The translations under genes and the position numbers were made by a program. This document shows positions 6,869 through 14,756 of a stretch of 64,000 nt of DNA, one piece after another. Location of the stretch: NCBI GenBank assembly GCA_905234855.1, contig CAJOIU010000001.1, forward strand, positions 1 through 64,000. The letters run 5' to 3'. Every line of letters starts with the position of its first letter. Position 1 is the stretch's first letter. The notes beneath the pieces were generated by a model. That model saw only the letters and a program-made list of their open reading frames with translations, was not told the origin of the DNA and searched no databases. Source of the DNA: an uncultured Oscillospiraceae bacterium. Its GTDB lineage: Bacteria > Bacillota > Clostridia > Oscillospirales > Oscillospiraceae.

Positions 6869-9289
6869 ATGTCGGAGCGTCGGCATTTTTTTCAGCCGGT
6901 CCTCATAGGTGCTGCGCATCTGGGTCGCGCCGTAGTATTCCGTGACCCGCAGGGAAAACATCCGAACGATCTGCCCGATCAGCCCATCTGGTATAACGGA
7001 GCCTACCCCCGGAACGTGTATATCTCCGCCGTAACGCCTATGGACGAAAACGGCAATTTCCAAGTGAACCTATCCCAGATGTGGGAGCGGGATATCGATC
7101 CTCTTTCCTGCGAGCGGATCATCCTTGAGGTCAATAAGCGCCTTGAAACCGTCCGCGGCGGCGTGGAGATCAATATCCAAGATGTGACTGCCTTCTATGA
7201 GGCGGACTATGAGATCTATTCGATCCCTGACGCGCCTTCGTCCGAGACGGACAACATCATCGGCCAGTACGTCGCGGCGCACTCCAAGGGCGGCCGCAGC
7301 ATCCTCATCATGCATGCCACAACGAACAAGGGAGAATCGAAGATCAAAGCCACCCTGCCCGTGGGAGCGGCGGTGACGATCCCCCGCACCTATACCGACT
7401 ACGTCGTCACGGAATACGGCATTGCCCATCTGCGTGGCCGCAGCGTTCGGGATCGGGTCAAGGCGCTGGCCTCCGGCGAGGCCGGCTCATCCATGCCCGG
7501 CGAGGCGCCGCCTCCGCCTCCCAGCGCCATGGCGCAGAATACCGAGGATATGAAGAATACCGCCGCGATCTCCGTGATCGACGGCGCGCTTGCCTCCGAT
7601 GAGATGGCCGTGACCGCCGGCGCGCCGACCGCGGACGCGATCACCGGCGTATATGCCTCCTATGACGGCATCGGCGACTGGGACGGCTCCGCGGTGTTCG
7701 GGCATTACGGCGCCGTACTCTCCGGCGATAACGCCGCGCCCTTCGTCATCGGCGGCGGCGAGGACATGTTTGAGATCGACGGCGAGGGCTACAATACCGC
7801 GCTGATCCTCCGTGCGGACGACCGGGACGAGCCGAACGCGCTGGGCAGCGCCACCCGGGATTATAAGGACGCGCAGGAGGGCGCCGAGGGCGCGGGCGTC
7901 TATTTCGATATGCCGAGCCTTGAAATGAACAACGCCTATATCTATACCTCCGGCTACGGCCGCAGCGCCCTGCACACCACGTCGGCCGTGGAAAAGACCG
8001 TCATCCGGGATTCCGCTATCATCGCGGTCGGTTCCGAGGGACGGGATTCCTCCGCGCCCGGGGTGATCTGCATGTACGCCAGCTCCCGGCCGATGCTGAT
8101 CGAATCCTCCGGCAGCACCTATATCTATAACTCCGATCTCATCTCCAGCGACTGGGGCGTGTATTCGCTGGACGGCTGCTACGGCGCGAACGTCTATATC
8201 GTGAACGATTATTCCCTCAACACCGTCGGCGGCTACAGCATGTACGCGCTGGGCTTCAACGATCCCAACACCTGCTGGTTCTATGGCTCCTATGCCGCCT
8301 CCGCGCAGTACGGCACCATCCTCTGCGCTGCGGGGCGCACCTATACAGGCGCTCTGTCCGACGCGCCTTCGGAAGCGCTGGCGGAGCTGGGAGAGAGCGG
8401 CCTTTCCGATCCCATCCTGAAAAACGGCTGGAGCTACATCGGCGGCCGTGAAAACGCCGTTACGATGCAGGCGGATATGTCCGGCGCGGAGATCGTGGGC
8501 ATCCTCGACGCGAAGCATACCGTGTTCGATACCGTGGGCGTGACCGATCTGCGCACCGGCGCGCCTCTCGTGGATACCATGGACATCTACGATTATAAAA
8601 ACGACATGGCCTACGGCGCGGCGCACTACTTCCTGAGCTATATCCACGGCGCGGCCTTCGGCATCCGCAGCGAGAACGTGGATATGACGCTCGACGAATG
8701 CGAGGTCTATTCCTCCAAAAACGTCGCCATCCAAACCGTGATCGGCTATGACAACATGGCCTCCAACATCAAGGTGCCCGACGGCACCGAATATCACGGC
8801 TCAGATATCGTGATCCGGAATATGGCGCTCCAAGGCGATATCCTCCATGAGGACTATCAGCGCAAGATGCTCCTCTCGCTGGAGAACGCTTCCCTCACCG
8901 GCGCGGTGGTATCCGGCACCTGCGCGGCGTGGAACCGAAGCATCTCCGATTTTATCGACGCGGAGTGGTCGGACTATGACGAAGCCCTTGGACATTCCAA
9001 GGAGGTCGTATATGCCACCCTTTGCCCGGACGCGGCCTATGAAACGGTCTGGGGCGTGCGCATGAGCCTCGACGGCGGTTCGGCATGGACGGTTACCGGC
9101 GATTCCAGCCTGAACAGCCTGACGGTGGCGGATGGCGCGCAGATCGCCGCTCCCGCGGGTCACACGCTGGAGATCTATGTGGACTGCGAAATGAACGGGG
9201 CGGATGAGTTTTATGACTATACCACCGGCACGCAGGTGGCCTCCCTCGGCGCGGGGGAGTATACCGGCGTGGTCATTCTGGTGAAATAA
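6869..9289 (+). CDS. Chimeric ORF: CoA-transferase remnant fused to a beta-helix (surface-type) protein
   Basis: An 806-codon open frame that is not a normal gene. Residues 1-40 look random. Residues about 41-136 match the middle of acetyl-CoA hydrolase/CoA-transferases (TPMDENG...ILEVNKRL...IGQYVA). Residues about 137-201 match their C-terminus (HSKGGRSI...VVTEYGIAHLRGRSVRDR), but the roughly 150-200 residues between, with the catalytic Glu, are missing. From residue about 202 the sequence becomes a Ser/Gly/Pro linker and then a long right-handed beta-helix-like region (repeated I-x-N-x-x-I/V strands) of the type found in secreted clostridial proteins, without a signal peptide. No ribosome-binding site precedes the first ATG. 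It is probably a rearranged pseudogene, although frame is kept over both junctions. Confidence 0.6.
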   Translation: MSERRHFFQPVLIGAAHLGRAVVFRDPQGKHPNDLPDQPIWYNGAYPRNVYISAVTPMDENGNFQVNLSQMWERDIDPLSCERIILEVNKRLETVRGGVEINIQDVTAFYEADYEIYSIPDAPSSETDNIIGQYVAAHSKGGRSILIMHATTNKGESKIKATLPVGAAVTIPRTYTDYVVTEYGIAHLRGRSVRDRVKALASGEAGSSMPGEAPPPPPSAMAQNTEDMKNTAAISVIDGALASDEMAVTAGAPTADAITGVYASYDGIGDWDGSAVFGHYGAVLSGDNAAPFVIGGGEDMFEIDGEGYNTALILRADDRDEPNALGSATRDYKDAQEGAEGAGVYFDMPSLEMNNAYIYTSGYGRSALHTTSAVEKTVIRDSAIIAVGSEGRDSSAPGVICMYASSRPMLIESSGSTYIYNSDLISSDWGVYSLDGCYGANVYIVNDYSLNTVGGYSMYALGFNDPNTCWFYGSYAASAQYGTILCAAGRTYTGALSDAPSEALAELGESGLSDPILKNGWSYIGGRENAVTMQADMSGAEIVGILDAKHTVFDTVGVTDLRTGAPLVDTMDIYDYKNDMAYGAAHYFLSYIHGAAFGIRSENVDMTLDECEVYSSKNVAIQTVIGYDNMASNIKVPDGTEYHGSDIVIRNMALQGDILHEDYQRKMLLSLENASLTGAVVSGTCAAWNRSISDFIDAEWSDYDEALGHSKEVVYATLCPDAAYETVWGVRMSLDGGSAWTVTGDSSLNSLTVADGAQIAAPAGHTLEIYVDCEMNGADEFYDYTTGTQVASLGAGEYTGVVILVK
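6986..7471 (+). pseudogene. Doubly deleted acetyl-CoA hydrolase/CoA-transferase remnant
   Basis: This part of the chimeric frame carries two CoA-transferase segments joined near 7277. The first corresponds to the domain boundary region with the PMDENG turn and the LEVN strand. The second carries the C-terminal TEYGIAHLRGRSVRDR signature. The N-terminal domain start, the catalytic-glutamate region and the last ~40 family residues are absent, so it cannot be active. Family members transfer CoA between acyl groups such as acetate, butyrate or 4-hydroxybutyrate, which would suit the neighbouring 2-hydroxyacyl-CoA genes if an intact copy exists elsewhere. Confidence 0.75.
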
Positions 9290-9305
9290 TGATGCGCAAT
9301 AACCA

Positions 9306-9337
9306 AACGGCGGCCCTCGAAAGGGTCGCCGTTTTTC
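9306..9337. terminator. Terminator between the beta-helix ORF and the LysR genes
   Basis: A 12-bp stem with one wobble (9306-9317 with 9322-9333) and a 4-base loop is followed by a short T run on the plus strand. It lies just past the end of the minus-strand LysR gene, but on that strand the stem has no clear T tail. Confidence 0.7.
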
Positions 9338-9358
9338 GATGGAAAGGGTCGCGGAGAC

Positions 9359-10243
9359 TCACAGATCCCGGTAATAGGCTTGCAGATACTCCGCCATCTC
9401 CGGCAGAAGCGGGTTTTCGTTGTCCTTCCGCCAGAGGCATACCACGTCGTCGGTGATGCCCAGCGGATGAGGGCTGAGAGAGGGAATGCGGCAGAAGGGG
9501 GTGAACCGGCCGCCGGCGAGGGTCACGCCCCGCGTGTGTACCATTTCCGTCAGCAGCGTCTGATAATTCGGCAGGCTGACAAGCTCGGGGGGGCGGAGGT
9601 TCACGATGAGCCGCTCCCGCAGGCCGAGAAGACGGTATTCGGTGCGTATCCAATCCCATGCAAGGGTCATGAGCAGGGGCAGGCCGAAGCAATCCTCCCG
9701 CACGGGGCCGTCTCCGAGGTCGCTGGGGCCGAAGAGGGCGATGGGCTCCGTGGCCACGACGGCGCATTCCAGATCCCGCCGATCCGGCTGCTGCTCGCCG
9801 GAGAAAAAGGCGCAGTCCGCGTCCCCGTCCAGCAGCGCCTGCAGCAGCTCGTTGTTCGTATAGCAGAAGAGGGAAAAATTCGTCTGCTGCCGCTCGCGGA
9901 AAAAGCTCTGAAAGCCCCCGCCGAACGCGCCGAAGGGGTCGAGCCATTCCGAAACGCCGATCCGCAGGGACATCGCAAGGCTTTTCCGATGCAGGCGGAC
10001 GTCCTCCTGCAGAAAGGAAAACTGCCGGAGCTGTCCCTCGAACAGGCGGCGATACATGATCCCTGCCTCCGTCAGCCGGAGGCGGGGTCCGTTGCGGTCG
10101 AACAGCCGTGTGTCCAGCTCGGCCTCGAGGGCGATGACCTGCTTGGAAACGGCCTGGGGGGAGAGATAAAGCTGCGCCGCCGCGGCGGAAAAGCTGGAAT
10201 GCTGCGCCGCCGCGAGAAAGCAATCGACCTGATTGGTGTTCAT
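9359..10243 (-). CDS. LysR-family transcriptional regulator (second of a tandem pair)
   Basis: The 294-residue protein has an N-terminal LysR winged helix-turn-helix (residues 4-60: FLAAAQHSSFSAAAAQLYLSPQAVSKQV is the classical motif) and a periplasmic-binding-like effector domain. The start overlaps the stop of the upstream LysR gene by 4 bases (ATGA), so the two are translated together. Together they are divergent from the flavoenzyme/NTF2 operon and are likely its regulators. LysR proteins bind small co-inducers related to the substrate or product of the regulated pathway; the ligand is unknown here. Confidence 0.88.
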   Translation of the reverse strand: MNTNQVDCFLAAAQHSSFSAAAAQLYLSPQAVSKQVIALEAELDTRLFDRNGPRLRLTEAGIMYRRLFEGQLRQFSFLQEDVRLHRKSLAMSLRIGVSEWLDPFGAFGGGFQSFFRERQQTNFSLFCYTNNELLQALLDGDADCAFFSGEQQPDRRDLECAVVATEPIALFGPSDLGDGPVREDCFGLPLLMTLAWDWIRTEYRLLGLRERLIVNLRPPELVSLPNYQTLLTEMVHTRGVTLAGGRFTPFCRIPSLSPHPLGITDDVVCLWRKDNENPLLPEMAEYLQAYYRDL

Positions 10244-11115
10244 GCGCCGCTCCTCCTTTGCCGGATGTAGTTTTCAAGCAGCGATACCCACGGACTGATC
10301 CTTCCCTGCGGGATGACGAACACGAACCGTGCGGCAAGGCCGGGCAGCGGCACGAAATGCAGTCCGGGCATGGTGCCGGAGAGGGGGGCGACTGTGTAGC
10401 AGCCGCCGCACAGAAGCTGCGTATAGGTGCTGCGCACGTTGGGCAGGATGCGTATCTGCTGGGGCATGACGCCGATCTCCGCGCAGAACATCTGCACGCG
10501 CCGCCGGGTGGCATCCTCGCTTCCTTCCCCCATGGACGCCGCAAGCTCGGTCATATGGGAGAGCTGCTCCGCGGGGGGGAGCTCGGTGAGATCGCGGGAG
10601 ATGAGGTATAAGGGCTGGGAGGCGAAGGGCGGCGTGACGATGAGGCCGCTCAGATCGTGGGTGCTGTATTCCGGCAGCACGGCGATATCCGCGTTGCCGT
10701 TCTGCAGCATGGCAAATACCTCGTCAGTCGAGCCCTGCCGCGTGTGCAGCCGCGCCCGGGGATAGGTCTCCCGAAAGCCTTGGATATCGTCCTCCAGACC
10801 GAGAGGGCAGCCGCTCCAGTCGTTCCATGCCAGATAGATCTCGTCCATACCCTCCGGGGAGAGACGGCGGCATTGCCGCTCCAGCGCGGATAGCTGCGCG
10901 TCATGCTCCGCCCGCCATTGCATGAACCGCTTTCCCGCCCATGTGAGGGTGACGGTCTGGCTTCCCCGGTGGAGCAGGGGATACCCAAGCTCGTTTTCCA
11001 AAGCCTGAATATTGCGGCTCACCGCCTGCTGGGTGCTGGATAATTCCCGGGCGCTGGTGGTAAAGCTGCCTGTGCGCGCCACCGAGAGGAAGCACGCGAT
11101 CTCCATGTCGTTCAT
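10240..11115 (-). CDS. LysR-family transcriptional regulator (first of a tandem pair)
   Basis: The 291-residue protein has an N-terminal HTH (FLSVARTGSFTTSARELSSTQQAVSRNI) and a LysR substrate-binding fold from about residue 90. It starts about 230 bases from the divergently transcribed flavoenzyme gene, the usual position of a LysR activator. Identity with the second LysR is limited outside the HTH, so they are not a fresh duplication and may sense different ligands. The intergenic GTTGT-N3-ACAAC palindrome is the likely binding site of one of them. Confidence 0.88.
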   Translation of the reverse strand: MNDMEIACFLSVARTGSFTTSARELSSTQQAVSRNIQALENELGYPLLHRGSQTVTLTWAGKRFMQWRAEHDAQLSALERQCRRLSPEGMDEIYLAWNDWSGCPLGLEDDIQGFRETYPRARLHTRQGSTDEVFAMLQNGNADIAVLPEYSTHDLSGLIVTPPFASQPLYLISRDLTELPPAEQLSHMTELAASMGEGSEDATRRRVQMFCAEIGVMPQQIRILPNVRSTYTQLLCGGCYTVAPLSGTMPGLHFVPLPGLAARFVFVIPQGRISPWVSLLENYIRQRRSGA

Positions 11116-11194
11116 AGAAACACCTCTTGCCGCCTATTGTAACCGCATCGTCGGGATTAGGCAATACAAAAATGTGTGGAGCCCGGTTATTTTT

Positions 11195-11207
11195 GTTGTT
11201 TTACAAC
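11195..11207. promoter_or_regulatory. LysR-box-like palindrome
   Basis: GTTGT-TTT-ACAAC is a perfect 5+3+5 inverted repeat with the T-N11-A layout of LysR boxes. It overlaps the -35 of the flavoenzyme promoter; a further half-site-like GTTGTAAT lies about 40 bases downstream. Confidence 0.55.
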
Positions 11208-11228
11208 GACAGGCGCGTGTTTTATACT
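11200..11228 (+). promoter_or_regulatory. Promoter of the flavoenzyme/NTF2-like operon
   Basis: TTTACA (11200-11205), a 17-base spacer and TATACT (11223-11228) lie about 120 bases upstream of the start codon, giving an untranslated leader of roughly 115 bases. Confidence 0.7.
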
Positions 11229-11352
11229 GAATACATAGTTGTAATCCGGGCGGAGCTGCCGCGCCGTATGCCGGGCTGGATCCCTCAAAGCTCCGGCGTC
11301 GGTAAAAGCATCCTGCCCGTGAACGCTGAAACGGGGAAAAGGAGAGATGACT

Positions 11353-13293
11353 ATGTACGAGCATCTGCTTGCGCCGCTGAAGATCGGCGGCATCACGGTG
11401 AAAAACCGTATGTTCTCCTCGCCCACCTCTCTGGCGGAGCTGGGGCCGGAGGAGCATTACTCCAAGGAAAACATCGAGTATTACAAGCTGCGCGCGCTGG
11501 GCGGCGCGGCAGTCGTTCCCGTGGGCGACGTGATCGTCGATCTCGACACCGGCCGCAGCCATCCCCAGCAGGTGGGGATGAACGACCCCTCTGCCGCGCC
11601 GTATCTTGTGGCTATGGCGGACGCCATCCACGCCGGCGGCGCGATGGCGGAGGTGGAGCTGGATCACGGCGGCGCGCTCTGCTCGCCGGAGTTCATCGGC
11701 GGGAAGAACGCCTTCGGCCCCTCCCACTATATCGACCCTTGGGGCGACGAGGTGGACGAGATGACCGAGGAGCAGATCTACTGGGTGGCGGATAAATACG
11801 CCGAGGCGGCGAAAAACGCCAAGGACTGCGGCTTCGACATGGTCATGCTCCACGGCGGCCACGGCTGGCTCATCCATCAGTTCATCAGCCCCATCACCAA
11901 CAAGCGCACCGACAAATGGGGCGGCTCTCTCGAGAACCGCATGCGCTTCTGCCTGCTCGTGATCGAAAAGGTACGGGCGGCGGTAGGCCGTCAGTTCCCC
12001 ATCGATATCCGCATCTCCGGCACGGAATACGCCGAGGGCGGCTACGGTCTCGAGGAGGGCGTGGAAATCGCCAAAATGCTGGACGGCAAGGTAGACCTCA
12101 TCCACGTTTCCGCCGGTACGCAGCAGGAGGATTTCTCCGCGGTACTGATGCATCCCGGCGCTTTTCAGGAGGATATGCATAACGGCTACCTCGCCGCGGA
12201 GATCAAGAAGCATGTGAAGACCCCGGTCATGACCGTGGGCGCGTTCAATATGCCCGACGCCATGGAGAAATACCTCGCCGACACCGGCGTGGACGCCATC
12301 GCCATGGGGCGCGCGCTGATCGCCGATCCCTTCCTGCCCCGGAAGGTGCTGGAGGGAAAGACAGAGGAGATCACCCCCTGCATCCGCTGCACGGAATGCC
12401 AGTCCGGCATGATGAAAAACCGGGTCATGCGCTGCACGGTGAACCCGATCATCGGCCGGGAATGCGAGGTCTTCCATCCCCAGCCGGTATATACGAAGAA
12501 AAAGATCCTCATCGCGGGCGGCGGCCCCGGCGGTATGCAGGCGGCGCTGGAGGCGACGAAGCGCGGCCATGAGGTCGTGCTGTGCGAGGCCTCGGACAAG
12601 CTGGGCGCCCTGCGCTTTGCCGATAACGACACATGGTTCAAGCGCCCCATGAAGCGCTATCGCGACAGCCAGATCGAGAAGGTGATGCGCTGCGGGGCGG
12701 AGGTGCGCCTCAATACCCGCGTGACGAAGGAGATCGTGGACGAGGTGAAGCCCGACGTTCTCATCGCCGCGGTGGGCAGCGAGCCCTTTGCCGTTCCCGT
12801 ACCCGGGCATGACGGGCCGAACGTGGTATTCGGCGCGTACCTCACCCCGGAAACGAAGCTGGGGGAGAAGCTCGTGGTCATAGGCGGCGGGTTCATCGGC
12901 TGCGAGGAGGCGGTCGATCTCGCGAAGAAGGGGCATGACGTGACGATCCTCGAAATGATCGACGAGCTTGCCATCAACTGCGGGCGGATGCACCGCATCG
13001 CGCTTATGCACGAGATCGAGACGAGCGATAAGATCCATCCCGCCATGGGCATGCGCTGCTCGAAGATCGACGACAAGGGCGTATACGCCGTCGATAAGGA
13101 CGGAAACGAAGTGTTTTATCCGGCGGACAATGTCATCATGGCCTCCGGCATGCGGTCGAGAGCCGCGGAGGTCGAGGCGCTGCGTCCGCTGGTGAAGGAA
13201 TTTTATGTGGTTGGCGACGCCAATAAGGCAGCCAAGATCATGAACGCGACCCGGGACGCCTACGACGCCGTGTCCGCGCTCAGCTACCGATAA
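11353..13293 (+). CDS. NADH:flavin oxidoreductase of the 2,4-dienoyl-CoA reductase/enoate reductase family
   Basis: The 646-residue protein has the three-part layout of the family. An FMN-binding TIM barrel of the Old Yellow Enzyme type comes first (residues 1-335, with the LHGGHGWLIHQFISPITNKRTD active-site region). A [4Fe-4S] motif C343-x2-C346-x2-C349-x11-C361 follows. The C-terminus holds FAD and NAD(P)-binding Rossmann domains (IAGGGPGGMQAAL and VVIGGGFIGCEEA). Relatives include 2,4-dienoyl-CoA reductase, BaiCD/BaiH and steroid or bilirubin reductases, which reduce activated C=C bonds. The ATG at 11353 is 8 bases after GGAG; the ATG at 11347 is too close. Three NTF2-like genes follow in the same operon. 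The substrate is unknown. Confidence 0.88.
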   Translation: MYEHLLAPLKIGGITVKNRMFSSPTSLAELGPEEHYSKENIEYYKLRALGGAAVVPVGDVIVDLDTGRSHPQQVGMNDPSAAPYLVAMADAIHAGGAMAEVELDHGGALCSPEFIGGKNAFGPSHYIDPWGDEVDEMTEEQIYWVADKYAEAAKNAKDCGFDMVMLHGGHGWLIHQFISPITNKRTDKWGGSLENRMRFCLLVIEKVRAAVGRQFPIDIRISGTEYAEGGYGLEEGVEIAKMLDGKVDLIHVSAGTQQEDFSAVLMHPGAFQEDMHNGYLAAEIKKHVKTPVMTVGAFNMPDAMEKYLADTGVDAIAMGRALIADPFLPRKVLEGKTEEITPCIRCTECQSGMMKNRVMRCTVNPIIGRECEVFHPQPVYTKKKILIAGGGPGGMQAALEATKRGHEVVLCEASDKLGALRFADNDTWFKRPMKRYRDSQIEKVMRCGAEVRLNTRVTKEIVDEVKPDVLIAAVGSEPFAVPVPGHDGPNVVFGAYLTPETKLGEKLVVIGGGFIGCEEAVDLAKKGHDVTILEMIDELAINCGRMHRIALMHEIETSDKIHPAMGMRCSKIDDKGVYAVDKDGNEVFYPADNVIMASGMRSRAAEVEALRPLVKEFYVVGDANKAAKIMNATRDAYDAVSALSYR

Positions 13294-13311
13294 AGGAGGT
13301 TTGTATCGGAT

Positions 13312-14028
13312 ATGTATTCGACCGAGCAGCTCACACAGCGGTGGGAGGATCAGCGCGCCATCAAGAATCTGATGGGAAAATATGCGAACATCGTTCTCCT
13401 AAACCGCGAACAGGAGGCTTTTTCCCGCTTTTGGAGCGAGAACGAGCCCACCCTCGCCTTCAACGACGGCGTCTACCGCGGCGCGGAAGCGGTCAAGGCG
13501 TATTATAACGCCTGCCGGGATCGGAATGCCCTCGTGGCGAGCCTCCTGCAGAAGCGCTTCCCGGATCGCCTCGGCGGACAGAGCTCCGAGGAGATCTACG
13601 GCATCGGCCCCTTCAAGGTCATGCCGATGTACTGCCCTATCATCGAGATCGCCGGAGACGGGGAGACGGCCAAGGGGCTTTGGTACTGCCAAGGCGCGAA
13701 AAACGACGTGGAGGCCTGCGGCCCCCGCGCCCGCTGGACGCTGGGCTGGTTCGCGGTGGACTTTGTCCGCGAGGCAGACGGCTGGAAGATCTGGCATATG
13801 CAGTATGTGAACGACGTGGACGGCACCTGCGGACAGAGCTGGGGCAGGGAGCAGACCGTATATCCCGATCTGCCGGAATTTGCGCCTTTGGCGGACTTTG
13901 CCTATCCTGCCTATACCGAGGCGAAGACGGTGCGCGTGTATTACACCCCTGACCGTCCCGTGACGGAAGCGCCCGCGATCCCGCAGCCGTATGAGCATTT
14001 TGCCGACACGTTCACCTATGCGGTCTGA
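13312..14028 (+). CDS. SnoaL/NTF2-like protein, paralogue 1
   Basis: The 238-residue protein has an alpha+beta-cone NTF2-like fold suggested by an N-terminal helix pair (IKNLMGKYANIVL), a FWSENEPTLAF strand, a helix (GAEAVKAYYNA), and the late strands (AGDGETAKGLWYCQG, then FVREADGWKIWHMQYV). Family members include dehydratases, isomerases and cyclases such as BaiE-type and ketosteroid-isomerase-type enzymes, as well as non-catalytic binders. It shares a (D/E)xWKIWH motif and a C-terminal PxPYE-hydrophobic tail with the next two genes, so the three are paralogues. Good AAAGGAGG site. No catalytic residue can be assigned from sequence alone. Confidence 0.78.
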   Translation: MYSTEQLTQRWEDQRAIKNLMGKYANIVLLNREQEAFSRFWSENEPTLAFNDGVYRGAEAVKAYYNACRDRNALVASLLQKRFPDRLGGQSSEEIYGIGPFKVMPMYCPIIEIAGDGETAKGLWYCQGAKNDVEACGPRARWTLGWFAVDFVREADGWKIWHMQYVNDVDGTCGQSWGREQTVYPDLPEFAPLADFAYPAYTEAKTVRVYYTPDRPVTEAPAIPQPYEHFADTFTYAV

Positions 14029-14045
14029 GAAGGGAGGAGAAGCGA

Positions 14046-14756
14046 ATGTTTAAGAGAGAATACACCGACGACGAGCTGATCCGCCGCGTATGGGACGTGG
14101 AGGAGATCAAAAAGCTCGTGTATAAGCGTGGCGTCTATATCGCGAACGACTGGCGCGCCCGGGAGCTTGACGAGCTTTGGGTCAGGGAGCCGGAGCATCA
14201 GAAAACGGCCTCCTTCGGCAAGAACATCGGCTGGTATGTGGGCATGGACAATATCCGCGCTTGGTACGACAAAAAGCACGGCGCGGGCTATATGGCCTTC
14301 CATCCGGCCAGCACCGGCCTCGTGGAGCTTGCCGGCGACGGAAAGACCGCCAAGGGACTCTTCTATTCCATCGCGAACGAGACGGAGGCCAATGGCGACG
14401 GAACCGCCAAAGCCCTCTGGATGCCCGAGAAGGTCGCCTTCGATTTCATCAAAGAGGGCGGCGAGTGGAAGATCTGGCATCTCGTCGCCGCGGTCGATCT
14501 CGTCTGCGAGGCGGGAGCCGATTATTCCGGGCAGGATCCCTATCCCAACTACGAGAGCGATCCTGTGATGCTGGAGTTCGGCGAGCCGACGGTGAAGGAG
14601 CTCATCCATGACGGCACCTTCAACTGGTGGGACGATTATCCCTCCATGCCCGCGCCGTATGAGACATGGAGCGATGAGATCAGCTACGGCCCCGAGGGCT
14701 GGAAGCCCCCGAAGGGCAAGCATTACGGAGCCAAAGAGGGGAGGAACTATAAATGA
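14046..14756 (+). CDS. SnoaL/NTF2-like protein, paralogue 2
   Basis: The 236-residue protein has the same layout as its neighbours: N-terminal helices around VEEIKKLVYKRGVYIANDWR, a central AGDGKTAKGLFYS strand, GEWKIWHLVAAVDL, and the shared C-terminal MPAPYETWSDEISYG. A GGGAGGAG site lies just upstream of the ATG, and its 3' end overlaps paralogue 3 (ATGA), so the proteins are probably made in similar amounts and may form a hetero-oligomer. Part of the LysR-controlled flavoenzyme operon. Function unknown; a dehydration, isomerisation or substrate-binding step in the same pathway is the plausible inference. Confidence 0.78.
   Translation: MFKREYTDDELIRRVWDVEEIKKLVYKRGVYIANDWRARELDELWVREPEHQKTASFGKNIGWYVGMDNIRAWYDKKHGAGYMAFHPASTGLVELAGDGKTAKGLFYSIANETEANGDGTAKALWMPEKVAFDFIKEGGEWKIWHLVAAVDLVCEAGADYSGQDPYPNYESDPVMLEFGEPTVKELIHDGTFNWWDDYPSMPAPYETWSDEISYGPEGWKPPKGKHYGAKEGRNYK

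Noticed and set aside
6832-6945. Small ORF (GTG start with a good ribosome site) after the LtrA gene
   Set aside because: The translation of about 37 residues is not protein-like (CCASGSRRSIP) and overlaps the rearranged region; the ribosome site alone is not enough.
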